This document shows, piece after piece, positions 43,708 to 54,326 of a stretch of 64,000 nt of DNA. The stretch's first letter is position 1. Every line of letters starts with the position of its first letter. Position numbers and translations under genes: made by a program. The notes beneath the pieces are model-generated. The model was not told the origin of the DNA. It searched no databases and worked only from the letters and a program-made list of their open reading frames with translations. Source of the DNA: Dendrolimus kikuchii (Eukaryota; Arthropoda; Insecta; Lepidoptera; Lasiocampidae); the NCBI GenBank assembly GCA_019925095.2, contig CM034391.1:2259051-2323050 (forward strand). The letters are read 5' to 3'.

Positions 43708-44060
43708 AAATGTGTATTTTTAATAAAATGATATTACTTTGATATTTTAGGAAAATTTCGTTTATTTGTTTTTATAATAAACTATATATCAAATTAAAGC
43801 TATTTTTTGTTGCCCATGTAAAAGTGACCGCAAATAGGGGTTGCCAGCTGTTAAAGATAAATTAGAGCGAAAGATAGTTACGCGCTACGTCCCACGTTAG
43901 CGTAACGAAGTATAGCGTCCTTAGTAACTTTTACATAGGCAACCCTATCCCATCATACACAGACAAAAAATAGCTATAACTTTATATATAATTTACTTTA
44001 AAAACAAGTAAAATTTTTGTTCCAAAATATCAAACTGATATTATTTTAATTAAAAATACT
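43708..44060. repeat. Large imperfect palindrome (fold-back element)
   Basis: Inverted pairs from outside in: ATATTACTTTGATATTTTAG with CCAAAATATCAAACTGATAT, AAGCTATTTTTTGT with ACAAAAAATAGCT, and CCCATGTAAAAGT with ACTTTTACATAGG. The arms are roughly 120 bp each around a ~100-bp centre. No coding. Confidence 0.75.
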
Positions 44061-44207
44061 AGCGGCTACAATTTTATATGCAACCTAGCAAAAATGTATT
44101 TCCTCATATATAACTATACTAGCGGCCCGCCCTGGCTTCGTACGGGTATCTAAAAAGAACATTTTTTTATAGCCTATGTCAACTGGGGATAGTGTAGCTT
44201 GCCAACA

Positions 44208-44715
44208 ATTTTTGCAGCCAATTTTTGCGAGACAGTGATGTCTCAAAAGAAGGCCGCGGAACGAGATAGGGAGAGAAGTGGAATTTCGCGTATTTATGCG
44301 CCTCCTCACGGGCGCCGGCGCCAGCTGGGAGCCCGGCAGATATGCGCATGATTTCCCTCCCTAAAATAATACCGCTTCAGGGGCCCTGTTGCATCAAGGG
44401 AGCAGAGGAGTCTTCACCCCTGTCGTCGAAGTGAGTTAGCCCTTTCCAGGGGCTTTCTCAGGCACTTATTGCGCTAGGATCAGTGTGGGCGTAGCTACGT
44501 TCTAAGTCTCATGCCTTACCTGCCATAAGCGCGGGGCCGTCGGAGGAGGGTGGTTTTAGTGGGTATTAGCCATTTAGGTCCGAGTCTCCACACAGGCCGG
44601 TCGGTTACTGTTGGGATTGCCCCTTCTGGGAATGCCTCCATGATCGACTATGGTCTAATCCCTTGCAAAGGACCTGGTACTGTGCGTAAACAGCATTTCC
44701 CCGCCTGAAAAAAAA
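44208..44715 (+). mobile_element. R1-like LINE 3' end (family T), first of a same-site pair
   Basis: Flanked by AGCTTGCCAACA (44196-44207 and 44716-44727). Ends in an A run. The body shares GTGGGCGTAGCTACGTTCTA and GGAGGAGGGTGGTTTTAGTG with the other family T copies. Confidence 0.85.
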
Positions 44716-44730
44716 AGCTTGCCAACAGTG

Positions 44731-44992
44731 GGGCATTCTCAAACACTGATGCGCAAGATCAGCGTGGGCGTAACTACGTTCTAAGTCTCACGCTCTTCCT
44801 GCCATAAGCGCGGGGCACATGGGAGGAGGGTGGTTTTAGTGGAGTATTGAGTACTCGAGTCTCCACACAAGCCGGCGATTTGACTCTGGTGCCCATTCGT
44901 GGTGTTACCTCTCGTCGCTTTGGTCCAATCCCTAGTAAAGGACGCGGTAGTGTGCAAAATGCATTTGCCCCATCTCAAAAAAAAAAAAAAGT
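44731..44992 (+). mobile_element. R1-like LINE 3' end (family T), second of a same-site pair
   Basis: Flanked by TTGCCAACAGTG (44719-44730 and 44993-45004), overlapping the duplication of the first copy. Ends in a 14-bp A run. Confidence 0.88.
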
Positions 44993-45104
44993 TTGCCAAC
45001 AGTGAAAGTATTTTTCAAATCAGTTCAGTAGTTTCGGAGCCTATTCAATGCAAAAAAAAACAATCAAATCTTTCTTCTTTATAATATTAGTATAGATATA
45101 TAAA

Positions 45105-45240
45105 AATAGATTTTATTTAATAACAAATTAACGTAGTAATCTTGCACTGGGATCTCGGTCTAAATAACTACGAAGCTAAACCCTCGTCCCGAAGCGCACT
45201 TTCCAAACCATTCGGTCGTAGAACTTTGTGGCTTCGACGC
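45105..45240. repeat. Repeat inverted relative to 43590-43660
   Basis: Shares, in opposite orientation, GACCGAGATC...TGCAAGATTACTACGTT with 43601-43640. Extent uncertain. Confidence 0.5.
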
Positions 45241-45685
45241 CATTGGTCTAGGGAAGCTGGGTGGAGTCCGCAAAGCTCCGCCTGACTCCTCCGCGCATGC
45301 TAAATGCGATTTAAACTGCGTTTAAGCGGTGTTTTGGGTGAAAACCGCAAGAAAATGTTCGTAACCTCCGTTAGGGGTTGGGCTTGTTTAAATGAAAAGA
45401 TTTTTCTCGATTGAACGAGCGATTTTTTGACATGGCAGTCAGATCGGAAGCGCGGGAAAGCGCACATTAACTTAATATCAACTTAAAAACATTTAACATT
45501 TATATCTTCGGGTAATTTACTATTTAACAGTCAATTATATTGGCAAAATAACTCAATGTTATGTATACAAACAAATATTAAAATAAAAGTCTTGCTCTAT
45601 ACATTTTTGGTTCGGTTTTGAAATGTGATGTACGTTTTATAGTTTTATTTTTGGACTAAATTGAAGTTTAGAGAATTGCTGCGAA
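45241..45685 (+). other. Single-copy region upstream of the BarH-like exon (putative 5' UTR/promoter)
   Basis: No repeat seen elsewhere in the window. The part nearest the start codon is AT-rich. No clear TATA, Inr or DPE combination could be assigned, so the start of transcription is not placed. Confidence 0.35.
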
Positions 45686-45776
45686 ATGGATTCCAGAATG
45701 CAGGATAGCCACAAATCCTTTCTTATCAAGGATCTTCTTGGTGACGTATTGAAGCCTGGTGCAACGGCGATCATAG
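45686..45776 (+). CDS. First coding exon of a putative BarH-like homeobox gene
   Basis: The ATG at 45686 has a good context (GCGAAATGG). It opens MDSRMQDSHKSFLIKDLLGD and continues VLKPGATAIIG, ending at donor G|GTGGGT (45777). SFLIKDLLGD...KP closely resembles the N-terminal eh1-like motif of BarH/Barhl homeodomain proteins (SFLIRDIL.D.KP), which recruits Groucho-type corepressors. No homeodomain exon is visible downstream to 64000, so the first intron would exceed 18 kb. Without splicing the ORF ends after 38 codons. The assignment rests on a short motif only. Confidence 0.5.
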
Positions 45777-46840
45777 GTGGGTTTTGGATAGGTTTCATTC
45801 ATTAAGACTTAATAAACTTTATAATTTACCATGCTTGCGACTTCGTCCACCCTCGACTTGAAATCCCCGCGGGATCCCCAAGACACAAAGTACCACAGCA
45901 TTTAAAAAAGAATGTAAGCTGTCGTTATAGTGTAAACTGTGTCGAAATAAGCTAATTTTATACACCCGAACAACTAAATTCCCGGGAAAAAAATATCACA
46001 GATACATTTAATTTGCTATCGATCAGTGAAAAAATCGCAATGGGATTCCTTCTTTTTTAATTTGCCGTTTTAAATCAATCGCAGAAAAATTCCCGCGGGA
46101 TTACCAGGATAAAAAGCAGCGCAGATTTGAAGTCTAAGAATTTGCTATCGATCCCGAACAAACAGACTAGAAATCTAAAAAAAATGCCTCGTATTCTTTG
46201 TCGTTTATATAGTCTATTCCATTTGCTTTTTATACATAACTTCAATGTACAGACATGGCATGTTTAGAATTACATAATATTATAGATAAGTTACCTGAAG
46301 GCTTGTAGCGGCAGCTTTGATTGACATGTGACTAAATATATTAATAACTAGTACGAGTAAGACATGGTGTAAAGTTTAACTATATTTTGATTTAAGTTGT
46401 GTGGTGCGTCGATGATGGTTACTGTACAAAGTATGTACAATAGTCTGCATTTTACAAATAAACAACTGCGGCCTAATGCTTAACAACACATTTATATTCA
46501 TATATTTTCAATAATAAAATCAGTGTCATTACAGCGCTCGTTCGGTTTAGTAGGGGAGACCGAGGAGAGTTGTGTCACTTTACTTTAACTAACATATCTC
46601 AGTCCAGAAACATTCTACATTTATGAGCTTTATAAGTCTATGTAGCTTAGTTCATAGGCTTTAAGAAATAATCATCAAAATTAATGGCAATATTAAGGTT
46701 TCTGCGAAAATAGACAAAAACCAAAACTACTCCTCGTGTCACAATCCTCCTAATACCGAGGTAAGTTGTGACGAATACTTAGGTAAGTTGTGACACTCAT
46801 TTACGAACGAAAATAAAATATCACATTAACACATCTTCTT
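45777..46840. other. Putative intron: Helitron-like debris and AT-rich DNA
   Basis: 45830-46160 has CCCGCGGGAT and TTTGCTATCGATC words repeated, typical of decayed non-autonomous elements (also 59880-60080). About 46545-46800 has GTGTCACTTTAC and GGTAAGTTGTGAC repeats of a MITE-like unit. No gene seen. Confidence 0.4.
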
Positions 46841-46844
46841 CCTT

Positions 46845-47585
46845 TCTTTCACCATATCCCATTTACTTGGGGTCGGCACAATATGTCTTTTAGTTCCACA
46901 CTCTTCTATTCTGCCATACCTCTTCTGTCACACCGCAATCATCATATCATCCTTCACACAATCCATGCATCCTTTTTTTGGTCTACCTTTAAATTTGTAC
47001 CCATCCATCTTGTAGTTTAACATTCTTTTTGTCACGTTGCACGTTGCATCCGTGCAGGAACGGAGAAAGAATACAATTTCCTGCGGCCGGGCGGCCTGTC
47101 GTAAGAGGCGACTAAACAACCCACAGCCAGGTGGTAGGGCATTTGCCCGACTGGATGGCTACCACCCCTGGTCTTAAGTATGTCGCTATAACAACCTTGA
47201 GTTGTGTTCCGGCATTAGTAACCAGGTTCCAGTCTCCCTTAAGAGAGTAGCAGCGCATTTGTAGCACTTCTGGTGTTGCAAATGTCCATAGGCGATGGTA
47301 ACCGCTTTTCATCAAGTGGGCCATCTGTCTGTCTGTTGAACTACCGCAATAAAAAAAAAAAACGTGACTTTCATCCCTCCTCATTATATGCCCATACCAA
47401 CTTAATCTTCTTCCTCTCAATTCTTCAGTCACAGGTACAACTTTCAAAGATCCCCTTACGTACTCATTTCTCACCTTATCCATTCTTGTAACACCACACA
47501 TCCATCTCAACATTATCATCTCAGCTGAGTGGAGACGTTTGTAGTTTATCACTTTAGTGGCCCAACATTCCGACCCGTATAGCAT
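46845..47585 (-). mobile_element. RTE-type LINE RT C-terminus, split by a family B insertion
   Basis: Minus strand reads LYGSECWATKVINYKRLHSA, MIMLRWMCGVTRMDKVRNEY, WYGHIMRRDESH, then the insertion at 47048-47360, then VTKRMLNYKMDGYKFKGRPK. This is an RTE family distinct from family A, well preserved apart from the insertion. Confidence 0.88.
47048..47360 (+). mobile_element. Family B poly(A) repeat, near full length, nested in RTE
   Basis: ATCCGTGCAGGAACGGAGAA to CCGCAATAAAAAAAAAAA. It interrupts the RTE coding sequence at the Ser-His|Val-Thr codons. Confidence 0.93.
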
Positions 47586-47624
47586 GACTGGTCACATTAA
47601 CACATGTTAACATAACAAACATTA

Positions 47625-47889
47625 CATACATACATACATACATAACTTCACGCCAGTTCCCTTGCGGGGTAGGCACGAACAACAGAGTGCCATTTAGGCT
47701 TATTCTTACACACCTCACTTGCCTCTTTGACATTCATAACTCTTGTCATGCAAGCTCGTCTGTTCTTAAGGCTCCTGACATCACCTTCTGCTAGTACACG
47801 ATCAATTTGATCATGGAAAGTGTGTCGTGGCCTTCCACAACACACTGCATCCATCCACTTTTGCATTGTATATCTGTTTATTCATTCTT
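47625..47889 (-). mobile_element. RTE-like LINE fragment (family A)
   Basis: Minus strand QKWMDAVCCGRPRHTF ... AYPARELA, tail at left (TACATACATACATA). Confidence 0.9.
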
Positions 47890-48640
47890 AAAAAACATTA
47901 ATATCCTAAATAACATAGTATGGCATATTTCTGAGACTTATTGTATAAATAAACTGATTTACAGTTTAAAAATCAAAGTTTAATCTGCCGAACAATTATC
48001 ATAGACATATCGAAGCCCGTCTATGTGAGACTAGCCTTGGAATTCCGGGCTCTGAACCCTTTTAATTTGCGTAACCAAGGGTTCCAGGTAACAAAATCAC
48101 AACCAATCATTTTCTGCTTCTTCTTATTCATACGCGATACTGTTCTTATTAGTCTTCTTTTTTATTGTTTAAACTTCTTTTCCTATGGCAGTTATTTCAT
48201 ACTTGGTAGGGGTGTCGGTCATCGTGTGACATCTAAATTAACTTAATATGCCTTTTCATACTTAGATTGCAAGAAAATGTACCTAGTTGACATTGGAATA
48301 GTATGCGGCAATTCTATAAGTTTGAAGTGTTAGCCTGACTACTTTTAAATCATAAATGTCAGCCTTAGCAATGTCAATCTATCATATTATCAGTCCTTCA
48401 TATATTTAGCATTTTGAATCAAAGAAACAGCAATGCAGCATGCAACATTAAACCGTAATAAAAAACTTCCAGATAAATTTACAAAAGAAGCTGGTTAAAT
48501 AGGAGAGTTGTGACAAGCCGCCACAATTCGCCTAGATGCAAAAATTCGTGAACCAATCAGAATAATCATTCATAATTAATAAATAAGGTGTCAACCTAAA
48601 AAAACATTACCACGCTATGAAACTTGAAAAACTAAACTAT
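47890..48640. other. AT-rich, unassigned
   Basis: No recognised element or coding signal. About 48500-48540 (GGAGAGTTGTGACAAGCC) resembles the repeat near 46560. Confidence 0.35.
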
Positions 48641-48647
48641 ACTTGAC

Positions 48648-48890
48648 CGCCTCTGTGGTTGAGCGACTAAGCCTTTGCCGGCCTACCTGACTGCAACGCA
48701 GAGGCTCCGGGTTCGATTCCTGGTATAGTAAATTTCGGAAACGTATTTTCTCCGTTATTTACTATGGTCTGGGTGTCTGGGATCGGCCCCAGAGTAGTCC
48801 GTTGTATATTACCCATAACACAAGCGTAACTTGCTTAATTTTGGGATATACAATATGTGTGTTTGTCTGCTGATTATTACTATTATACGA
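48648..48890 (+). mobile_element. tRNA-derived SINE (family S), full copy
   Basis: Head GCCTCTGTGGTTGAGCGACT (A-box region), B box GGGTTCGATTCC, body GGTCTGGGTGTCTGGGATCG, end CAATATGTGTGTTTGTCTGC. Pol III-type promoter architecture. Confidence 0.85.
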
Positions 48891-48984
48891 GAAAAATTAT
48901 AATAAAAATGCAAGCATAATACGTAGCAATATATATGTAACCAAAATTATTATGAAAAATTTACTTCTTGCAATTTTTTGTATG

Positions 48985-49246
48985 CATACATACATACATA
49001 CATACATACATACATACATAACTTCACGCCAGCTCCCTTGCGGGGTAGGCACGAACAACAGAGCGCCATTTAGGCCCACTCTTACACACCTCACTTGCTT
49101 CTTTGACATTCATAACTCTTGTCATGCACACTCGTCTGTTCTTAAGGCTCCTGACATCACCCTCCGCTAGTACACGATCAATTTGATCATGGAAGGTGTG
49201 ACGTGGCCTTCCACGACTTCTGCATCCATCCACTTTTGCATTGTAT
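48985..49246 (-). mobile_element. RTE-like LINE fragment (family A)
   Basis: The tail is a long (CATA)n run at the left. Minus strand coding [20 protein letters not shown] ... AYPARELA. Confidence 0.9.
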
Positions 49247-49495
49247 TTTTTGTATGCAAATGTCATTATATTAGTAGTCAGTCAGTATATTAATTAATAT
49301 TTATAATGTATCTCTTCCAATAACATCAATATATTAAATTATACCTCACTCAGAAGGGTTTATGGTAATGAGAGGGCAGCAAGTGGTCACTATGCTTATA
49401 ATTAGAGAACATTACTGTTTATTAATTAACATCTGTTATATAATGCAAGAAAACTTAACTTATTTGTATTGTATTCTACTCATACTCCCTCAAGA

Positions 49496-49870
49496 CTATA
49501 AGTAGAATACTGAGCCCAGATCACCGTCTTCTATGGGTAAGGTGCACAGAAGGCTGGCTACGTTTCTTCGCTGGATCGCCATACTGATCCGTTGGCCGAG
49601 GTAAGCACCAGCCCTCTGATCACCCGAAGAGTCAATGAGTCGTTTCGATAAATTTTGGTAGAGGCTCATGGCCTCAGGACCCCAAGGTCCAAGCGTCTCG
49701 ACAGCAAACGGCACAAACATATAACTCTCACAGAGGGTTGCATATTTGCGCCGCTTGAGTGATTCGGCTGTTTCCGCCGCTGAACCGGCCGATTTAGACG
49801 TGTTTGGTAAATGGGATGCGGCCAACGTGTCTACGCAAGTCGCATCCCACACCAAAGGCTTGCCACGCTA
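49496..49870 (-). mobile_element. Retroelement-derived ORF fragment (WDATCVDTLA family)
   Basis: 119 codons: MVWDATCVDTLAASHLPNTS ... YMFVPFAVETLGPWGPEA ... AYLGQRISMAIQRRNVASLL. This block is the widespread C-terminal tail of certain invertebrate non-LTR polyproteins found in many unrelated genomes. A second, decayed piece is at 56706-56850 (+). Not a host gene. Confidence 0.65.
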
Positions 49871-50728
49871 TAAGAAACTTGCAAATTGGCACTGCCGATA
49901 GCGGATTGAAGTCATCGATAAACTATTTTAATTAAAAAGGTTATGCAGACAAGAATGTTACATTATTGTTTGGTAATTTTAGATAATATTTTATATGAGA
50001 TATTATATAAAATATTATATTTAAAGTTTTACATCGAACACAGTAAAAATCTATCGCGTCTGCCAACATAAAACCAAATGTAGTAATTTTAAATTATAAT
50101 GTACACAATTACCGCATCATATTAGAGATAAATATTGTTACATAAAATGATGGTAAATTATAGAAAACTATACAAAACAGGCGCTAATCACAGAATAAAT
50201 AAAAATATAACATTATTATTCAATTAAGGAAATGGCCGATTGTACCGTTTAGAAATAAGAGGGTACATGACAAAATTAATTATTAACCTTAAAACTAAAC
50301 ACGACAATAACAACTATGCAACTAAATAAATGTAACACTACACATGACTATTAAAATATACCACACTCAAGACATTAATCCCATTATTAGCAAGGTACGT
50401 GTCTAAGTGCTGCCGTCGCCAAACGCCATTGTGAAATAGCCGGCTAATTTGCAAATGCACCTGCCCTCGGGCCCTTAGTACATAGTTTCCCAACACGTAG
50501 GTGCATAAATCAGGACCTAATTAACAAACTTGACTCGAAAAGTAGTTGCAAATGATGAATTTTTCATGATTTTCATGCTATTTTCACGTTTCGCGTAGTT
50601 ATGCGTATACGAGAGGGCTAATGACGGTGTAAGAGGGTGGGTTTATGAATTTCAAATTTGACAACTTGATTGTTTAATGGTAGTTTCTTTTATGTGAGAA
50701 AAATACAATGAATGACGACAAATCCTAA
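49870..50728 (+). other. Single-copy AT-rich region, possible cis-regulatory sequence
   Basis: No repeat partner in the window. 50444-50463 reads CTAATTTGCAAATGCACCTG, combining a homeodomain/octamer-like site with an E-box; more TAAT cores lie in 50510-50560. Interpretation as an enhancer is only an inference from motif content. Confidence 0.25.
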
Positions 50729-51420
50729 CAGTGGCGTAGCTTGTCTTAGACGGGCCCTATATTAAAATATATTGCCGGGCCCAAAGGAAAGGTAAGGCGT
50801 TTTATAAAAGAAAAAATAAATGCTCGAATCGAATTAAAATAAGTATATGTTGATTTTTTTATTTATTATTAATAACTCTACGGACTCGAGTTCCGTACCC
50901 TTTTTTACAACTTAATTTCTAGATTTTTTTTATTTTTATTTAATACGCTTATTAGTTATTTTGGTTCTTGTGTGTGACATTAATTTATTGTGTTGACGTG
51001 TATGTGTCTTACGAATAACTTATTATATTAATTTACTATAGTTTTAATACTAAACTTATACTAATGTAGAGTGTATCTGTTGTAGTATATGTTGATTATA
51101 AGTTATTACTTATACTTAGTGCTCTTAGGAGCTAATTTAGACAAACAATTAAATCAAAGATACACGTTTGTCGCCATTTTTTCGATAAACTTGTTTATCA
51201 AATCATCCATAGCTGAAGACAATTTCATTTTTTCTAGATTTCTGCCTCTATAGACAATAATGACAAGTCTATAGCCTTTTCTGTTGGCCCAGCAGTTATT
51301 CTCAAAAATGTTATTAATCTGTAAAAGACTGTGGATAACATATTAGGAATTTTTGCTTATACGCTTCCGGGGCCCCTGTAGTAGCCCCGTAACATTTATA
51401 CGGCGGTAGCTACGCCCCTG
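50729..51420. mobile_element. hAT-like element with nested LINE 3' UTR
   Basis: Inverted ends CAGTGGCGTAGCT and AGCTACGCCCCTG; 8-bp duplication AATCCTAA (50721-50728) / AATCCTGA (51421-51428). It holds a LINE fragment at 50880-51110. No transposase. Confidence 0.8.
50880..51110 (+). mobile_element. Truncated copy of the 12.7-17.9 kb LINE (3' UTR)
   Basis: CTACGGACTCGAGTTCCGTA at the start, then TTTTAATACTAAACTTATAC and TGTAGAGTGTATCTGTTG, the reverse of the 12.9-kb 3' UTR. Confidence 0.75.
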
Positions 51421-51429
51421 AATCCTGAC

Positions 51430-52070
51430 TAATATATATGTGAATGTGTTTGTTTGTGACGCCTTAATTATTTATTAATAAGCAACAGACTGTTACGAAA
51501 TTTTCCACACATACACTTTCTAAGGGTGAAGGGCATAATATACCTTATATATAGAAAAAAATCCCTAGAGATAGTATGTAACTTATACATCTTCCAGTAT
51601 AAAATTAGCGTACAGATAAATAGACAACACTTTATTGTTCACCACATACACATTCTTCAAAAGAACTAATCTAAAAAGAGTTCACATTAAAATAAATAAC
51701 TTAAAATTTAAATATACAATGAATATATCCTATAGCATAAAAAAATACAAATAATAAATATGAGACGAGGCTCGAGAAATATAATACGACTCCAATCATT
51801 GTAAATTATCTCCCAAAGGACCAGCAATCAAAGTACAAAAATAACCACAAATCAATCAAATATAATCTGAAAAGATTCTATATTGATTCCCAAAGTGGAC
51901 CATTGAGTTCGCATGTACAGACCTGGGGCTAACACAGAAACATATGCTAGAATGATGACAACTCCGCTTTTATGATCAAATCAGAAGTAAAAATGACGAT
52001 AACAATTCCTCGTCTCTACTCCTATTTTTGGTATAACATTAATATTGTGTATAATACACAGTTTTATGAT
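51430..52070. other. AT-rich repeat debris
   Basis: About 51610-51790 duplicates part of 52165-52235 (TATCCTATAGCATAAAAAAA, GAGACGAGGCTCGAGAAATA). Otherwise unassigned. Confidence 0.4.
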
Positions 52071-52077
52071 AAATCTT

Positions 52078-52527
52078 TTACTTAATAAAACTACGTTTTA
52101 ACGGTTTTAAGCGCGGTAATTTATTTTATTTTTGTTATTGAGACGTTTCGGCCACTTTTCAGTGGCCGTAATATATCCTATAGCATAAAAAAATACAAAT
52201 AATAAATATGAGACGAGGCTCGAGAAATATAATAGCCAGAACATGTTGCGAAGCGGTAATAAATTAGATTAGGCTCCCATAGAGTAAATAATAACCATAA
52301 ACAAGATTAAAATTAAATAATTAAAATTAACAAGTTAGCGGTAGGCTAAATAAAACTTTAACAATACTCGTTGACACTTGACATCTTTGTCTTCCGTGAT
52401 CACGGCCACTGAAAAGTGGCCGAAACGTCTCAATAACAAAAATAAAATAAATTACCGCGCTTAAAACCGTTAAAACGTAGTTTTATTATGTATACAAGTC
52501 GCGAAAACTTAAGAAAATATTAAATCT
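52078..52527. mobile_element. Fold-back/MITE family F, two-armed copy
   Basis: Left arm AATAAAACTACGTTTTAACG ... CCACTTTTCAGTGGCC, right arm its reverse complement ending ACGTAGTTTTATTATGTATA. The interior matches the 1459-1800 copy in reverse. About 450 bp, no coding. Confidence 0.85.
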
Positions 52528-52528
52528 T

Positions 52529-52890
52529 TCACTGCTCAAGCTGTAAGGCTTTGGAACTCACTATCTCAAAACATAAAACAAGCCAAGTCTGTGCATTCGT
52601 TTAATGACCTCGTCAAACAACACTATCTCAAATTTGTATCTGAACAATAGTGTTGTCTATTTGTATGCTTGGGATGGTGTTGTTCGAGGACATACAACTT
52701 GTATATTTAGATAAATATGTATGTTTACAATATAATTTAGTAACATTTTCCTTTATATTTACATATATATTAGTATATTATATCTATTGCATACCTACCC
52801 CCTTCCACACCGAGGTTCTATCCATCCAAAGGTTATCTGGAAGAAATCGCTCCCAGCGATAAGACCGCCCATTGTACTTATATTACGATA
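52529..52890 (+). mobile_element. CR1-type LINE C-terminus and 3' tail
   Basis: SFTAQAVRLWNSLSQNIKQA then KSVHSFNDLVKQHYLKFVSE and stop at about 52649; the tail GGTTATCTGGAAGAAATCGC follows at 52830. Related to the fragment at 33341. Confidence 0.8.
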
Positions 52891-52925
52891 GTGTGTACGA
52901 ATTTATTTTATAACATTGTGTGCAA

Positions 52926-53767
52926 TAATAGTACATTATGGTACTAGTGTGTAACATTGGTGATTACCACCGAGGCGCCATTAAGACTCGAGCCATAGGC
53001 GAGGGTCTTAAGAGAGCCGAGGACGGTAATCATCAATACACACGTGTATCATACGACGTTTTTCAACACACTTGTGAATAAAATAACAACAAAAACTCAT
53101 TTTATTTAGTAGATAATAGTACATTATGGTACTAGTGTGTAACATTGGTGATTACCGCCGAGGCGCCATTGAGACTCGAGCCGTAGGCGAGGGTCTTAAG
53201 AGAGCCGAGGACGGTAATCATCAATACACACGTGTATCATACGACGTTTTTCAACACACTTGTGAATAAAATAACAACAAATTATATATGAGTGAAAGTT
53301 TTATTTATTAAACACGTACGAGTTAAAATTATCTATTTAAATAAGAAGTTGCATGAAATGAGCAAGCAATAGGAACATTAATTTATTTGTTCTATAGAAC
53401 ACGATCTTTTTTTTTAATAAAAACTTTTTTAAGAACAAAGCAACTCAACCAATAAAATTTTAAAAAAAATCTATAACTCACTAGTGAGTTATAATGTTTT
53501 TTACTCACAGTTTGGTTATGGGTGTCATTCTGTGCCTAATTGCGGTGACCATAGAGCCACTTTATGAGCAAGTGTGTTGAAAAAAAAGTTATATATGAGT
53601 GAAAGTTTTATTTGTTAAACACGTACAACTCAACCAATAAAATTTAAAAAAAAGTCTATAACTCACTAGTGAGTTATAATGTTTTTTACTCACAGTTTGA
53701 TAATGGGTGTCATTCTGTGCCTAATTGCGATGACCATAGAGCCACTTTATGAGCAAGTGTGTTGAAA
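52926..53767. mobile_element. Element N, two to three overlapping copies
   Basis: GTACATTATGGTACTAGTG starts at about 52932 and again at 53120. The inner inverted-end unit follows, and a third partial copy (from about 53583) repeats AACTCACTAGTGAGTTATAA and ends CAAGTGTGTTGAAAA. Same family as 9507-10010. Confidence 0.75.
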
Positions 53768-53811
53768 AGTATATTCTATTCTATTGTGTAAATTATTTTT
53801 ATTTTAATGTC

Positions 53812-54326
53812 TCACGCGGTGCTGGTACCTACGCTCACGTATGGAAGCGAGAGTTGGGTATGGAAGAAAGAGCATGAAAGTAGAGTAAACGCGGTCGAGA
53901 TGCGAGCACTGCGCAAAATCTGCGGAGTGACGCTTGCGGACCGCGTTCGTAATACCGAAGTAAGAAAGAGAGTTGGTCTGAAAGAGAGTGTCGGGGTGAA
54001 GGTAAGGAAAGGAATGCTCCGGTGGTTCGGGCATGTGGAAAGAATGCATGATGAAAGAATGAATAAACAGATATACAATGCAAAAGTGGATGGATGCAGA
54101 AGTCGTGGAAGGCCACGACACACCTTCCATGATCAAATTGATCGTGTACTAGCAGAAGGTGATGTCAGGAGCCTTAAGAACAGACGAGCGTGCATGACAA
54201 GAGTTATGAATGTCAAAGAAGCAAGTGAGGTATGTAAGAATAAGCCTAAATGGAGCTCTGTTGTTCGTGCCTACCCCGCAAGGGAGCTGGCGTGAAGTTA
54301 TGTATGTATGTATGTATGTATGTATC
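53812..54326 (+). mobile_element. RTE-like LINE fragment (family A), longest open copy
   Basis: 162 open codons from AVLVPTLTYGSESWVWKKEH through [16 protein letters not shown] to YPARELA and stop, then (TATG)n. The best-preserved C-terminus of the family, but without RT catalytic motifs. Confidence 0.92.

Noticed and set aside
48648..48890. Functional tRNA gene
   Set aside because: A- and B-box-like words are present but no intact cloverleaf; repeated copies at 28145 and 33030 with long bodies show a SINE.
49496..49855. 119-codon minus-strand ORF as a host gene
   Set aside because: Its sequence type (WDATCVDTLA...GQRISMAIQRGN-like) is widespread as a retroelement polyprotein tail, and a second decayed copy lies at 56.7 kb.
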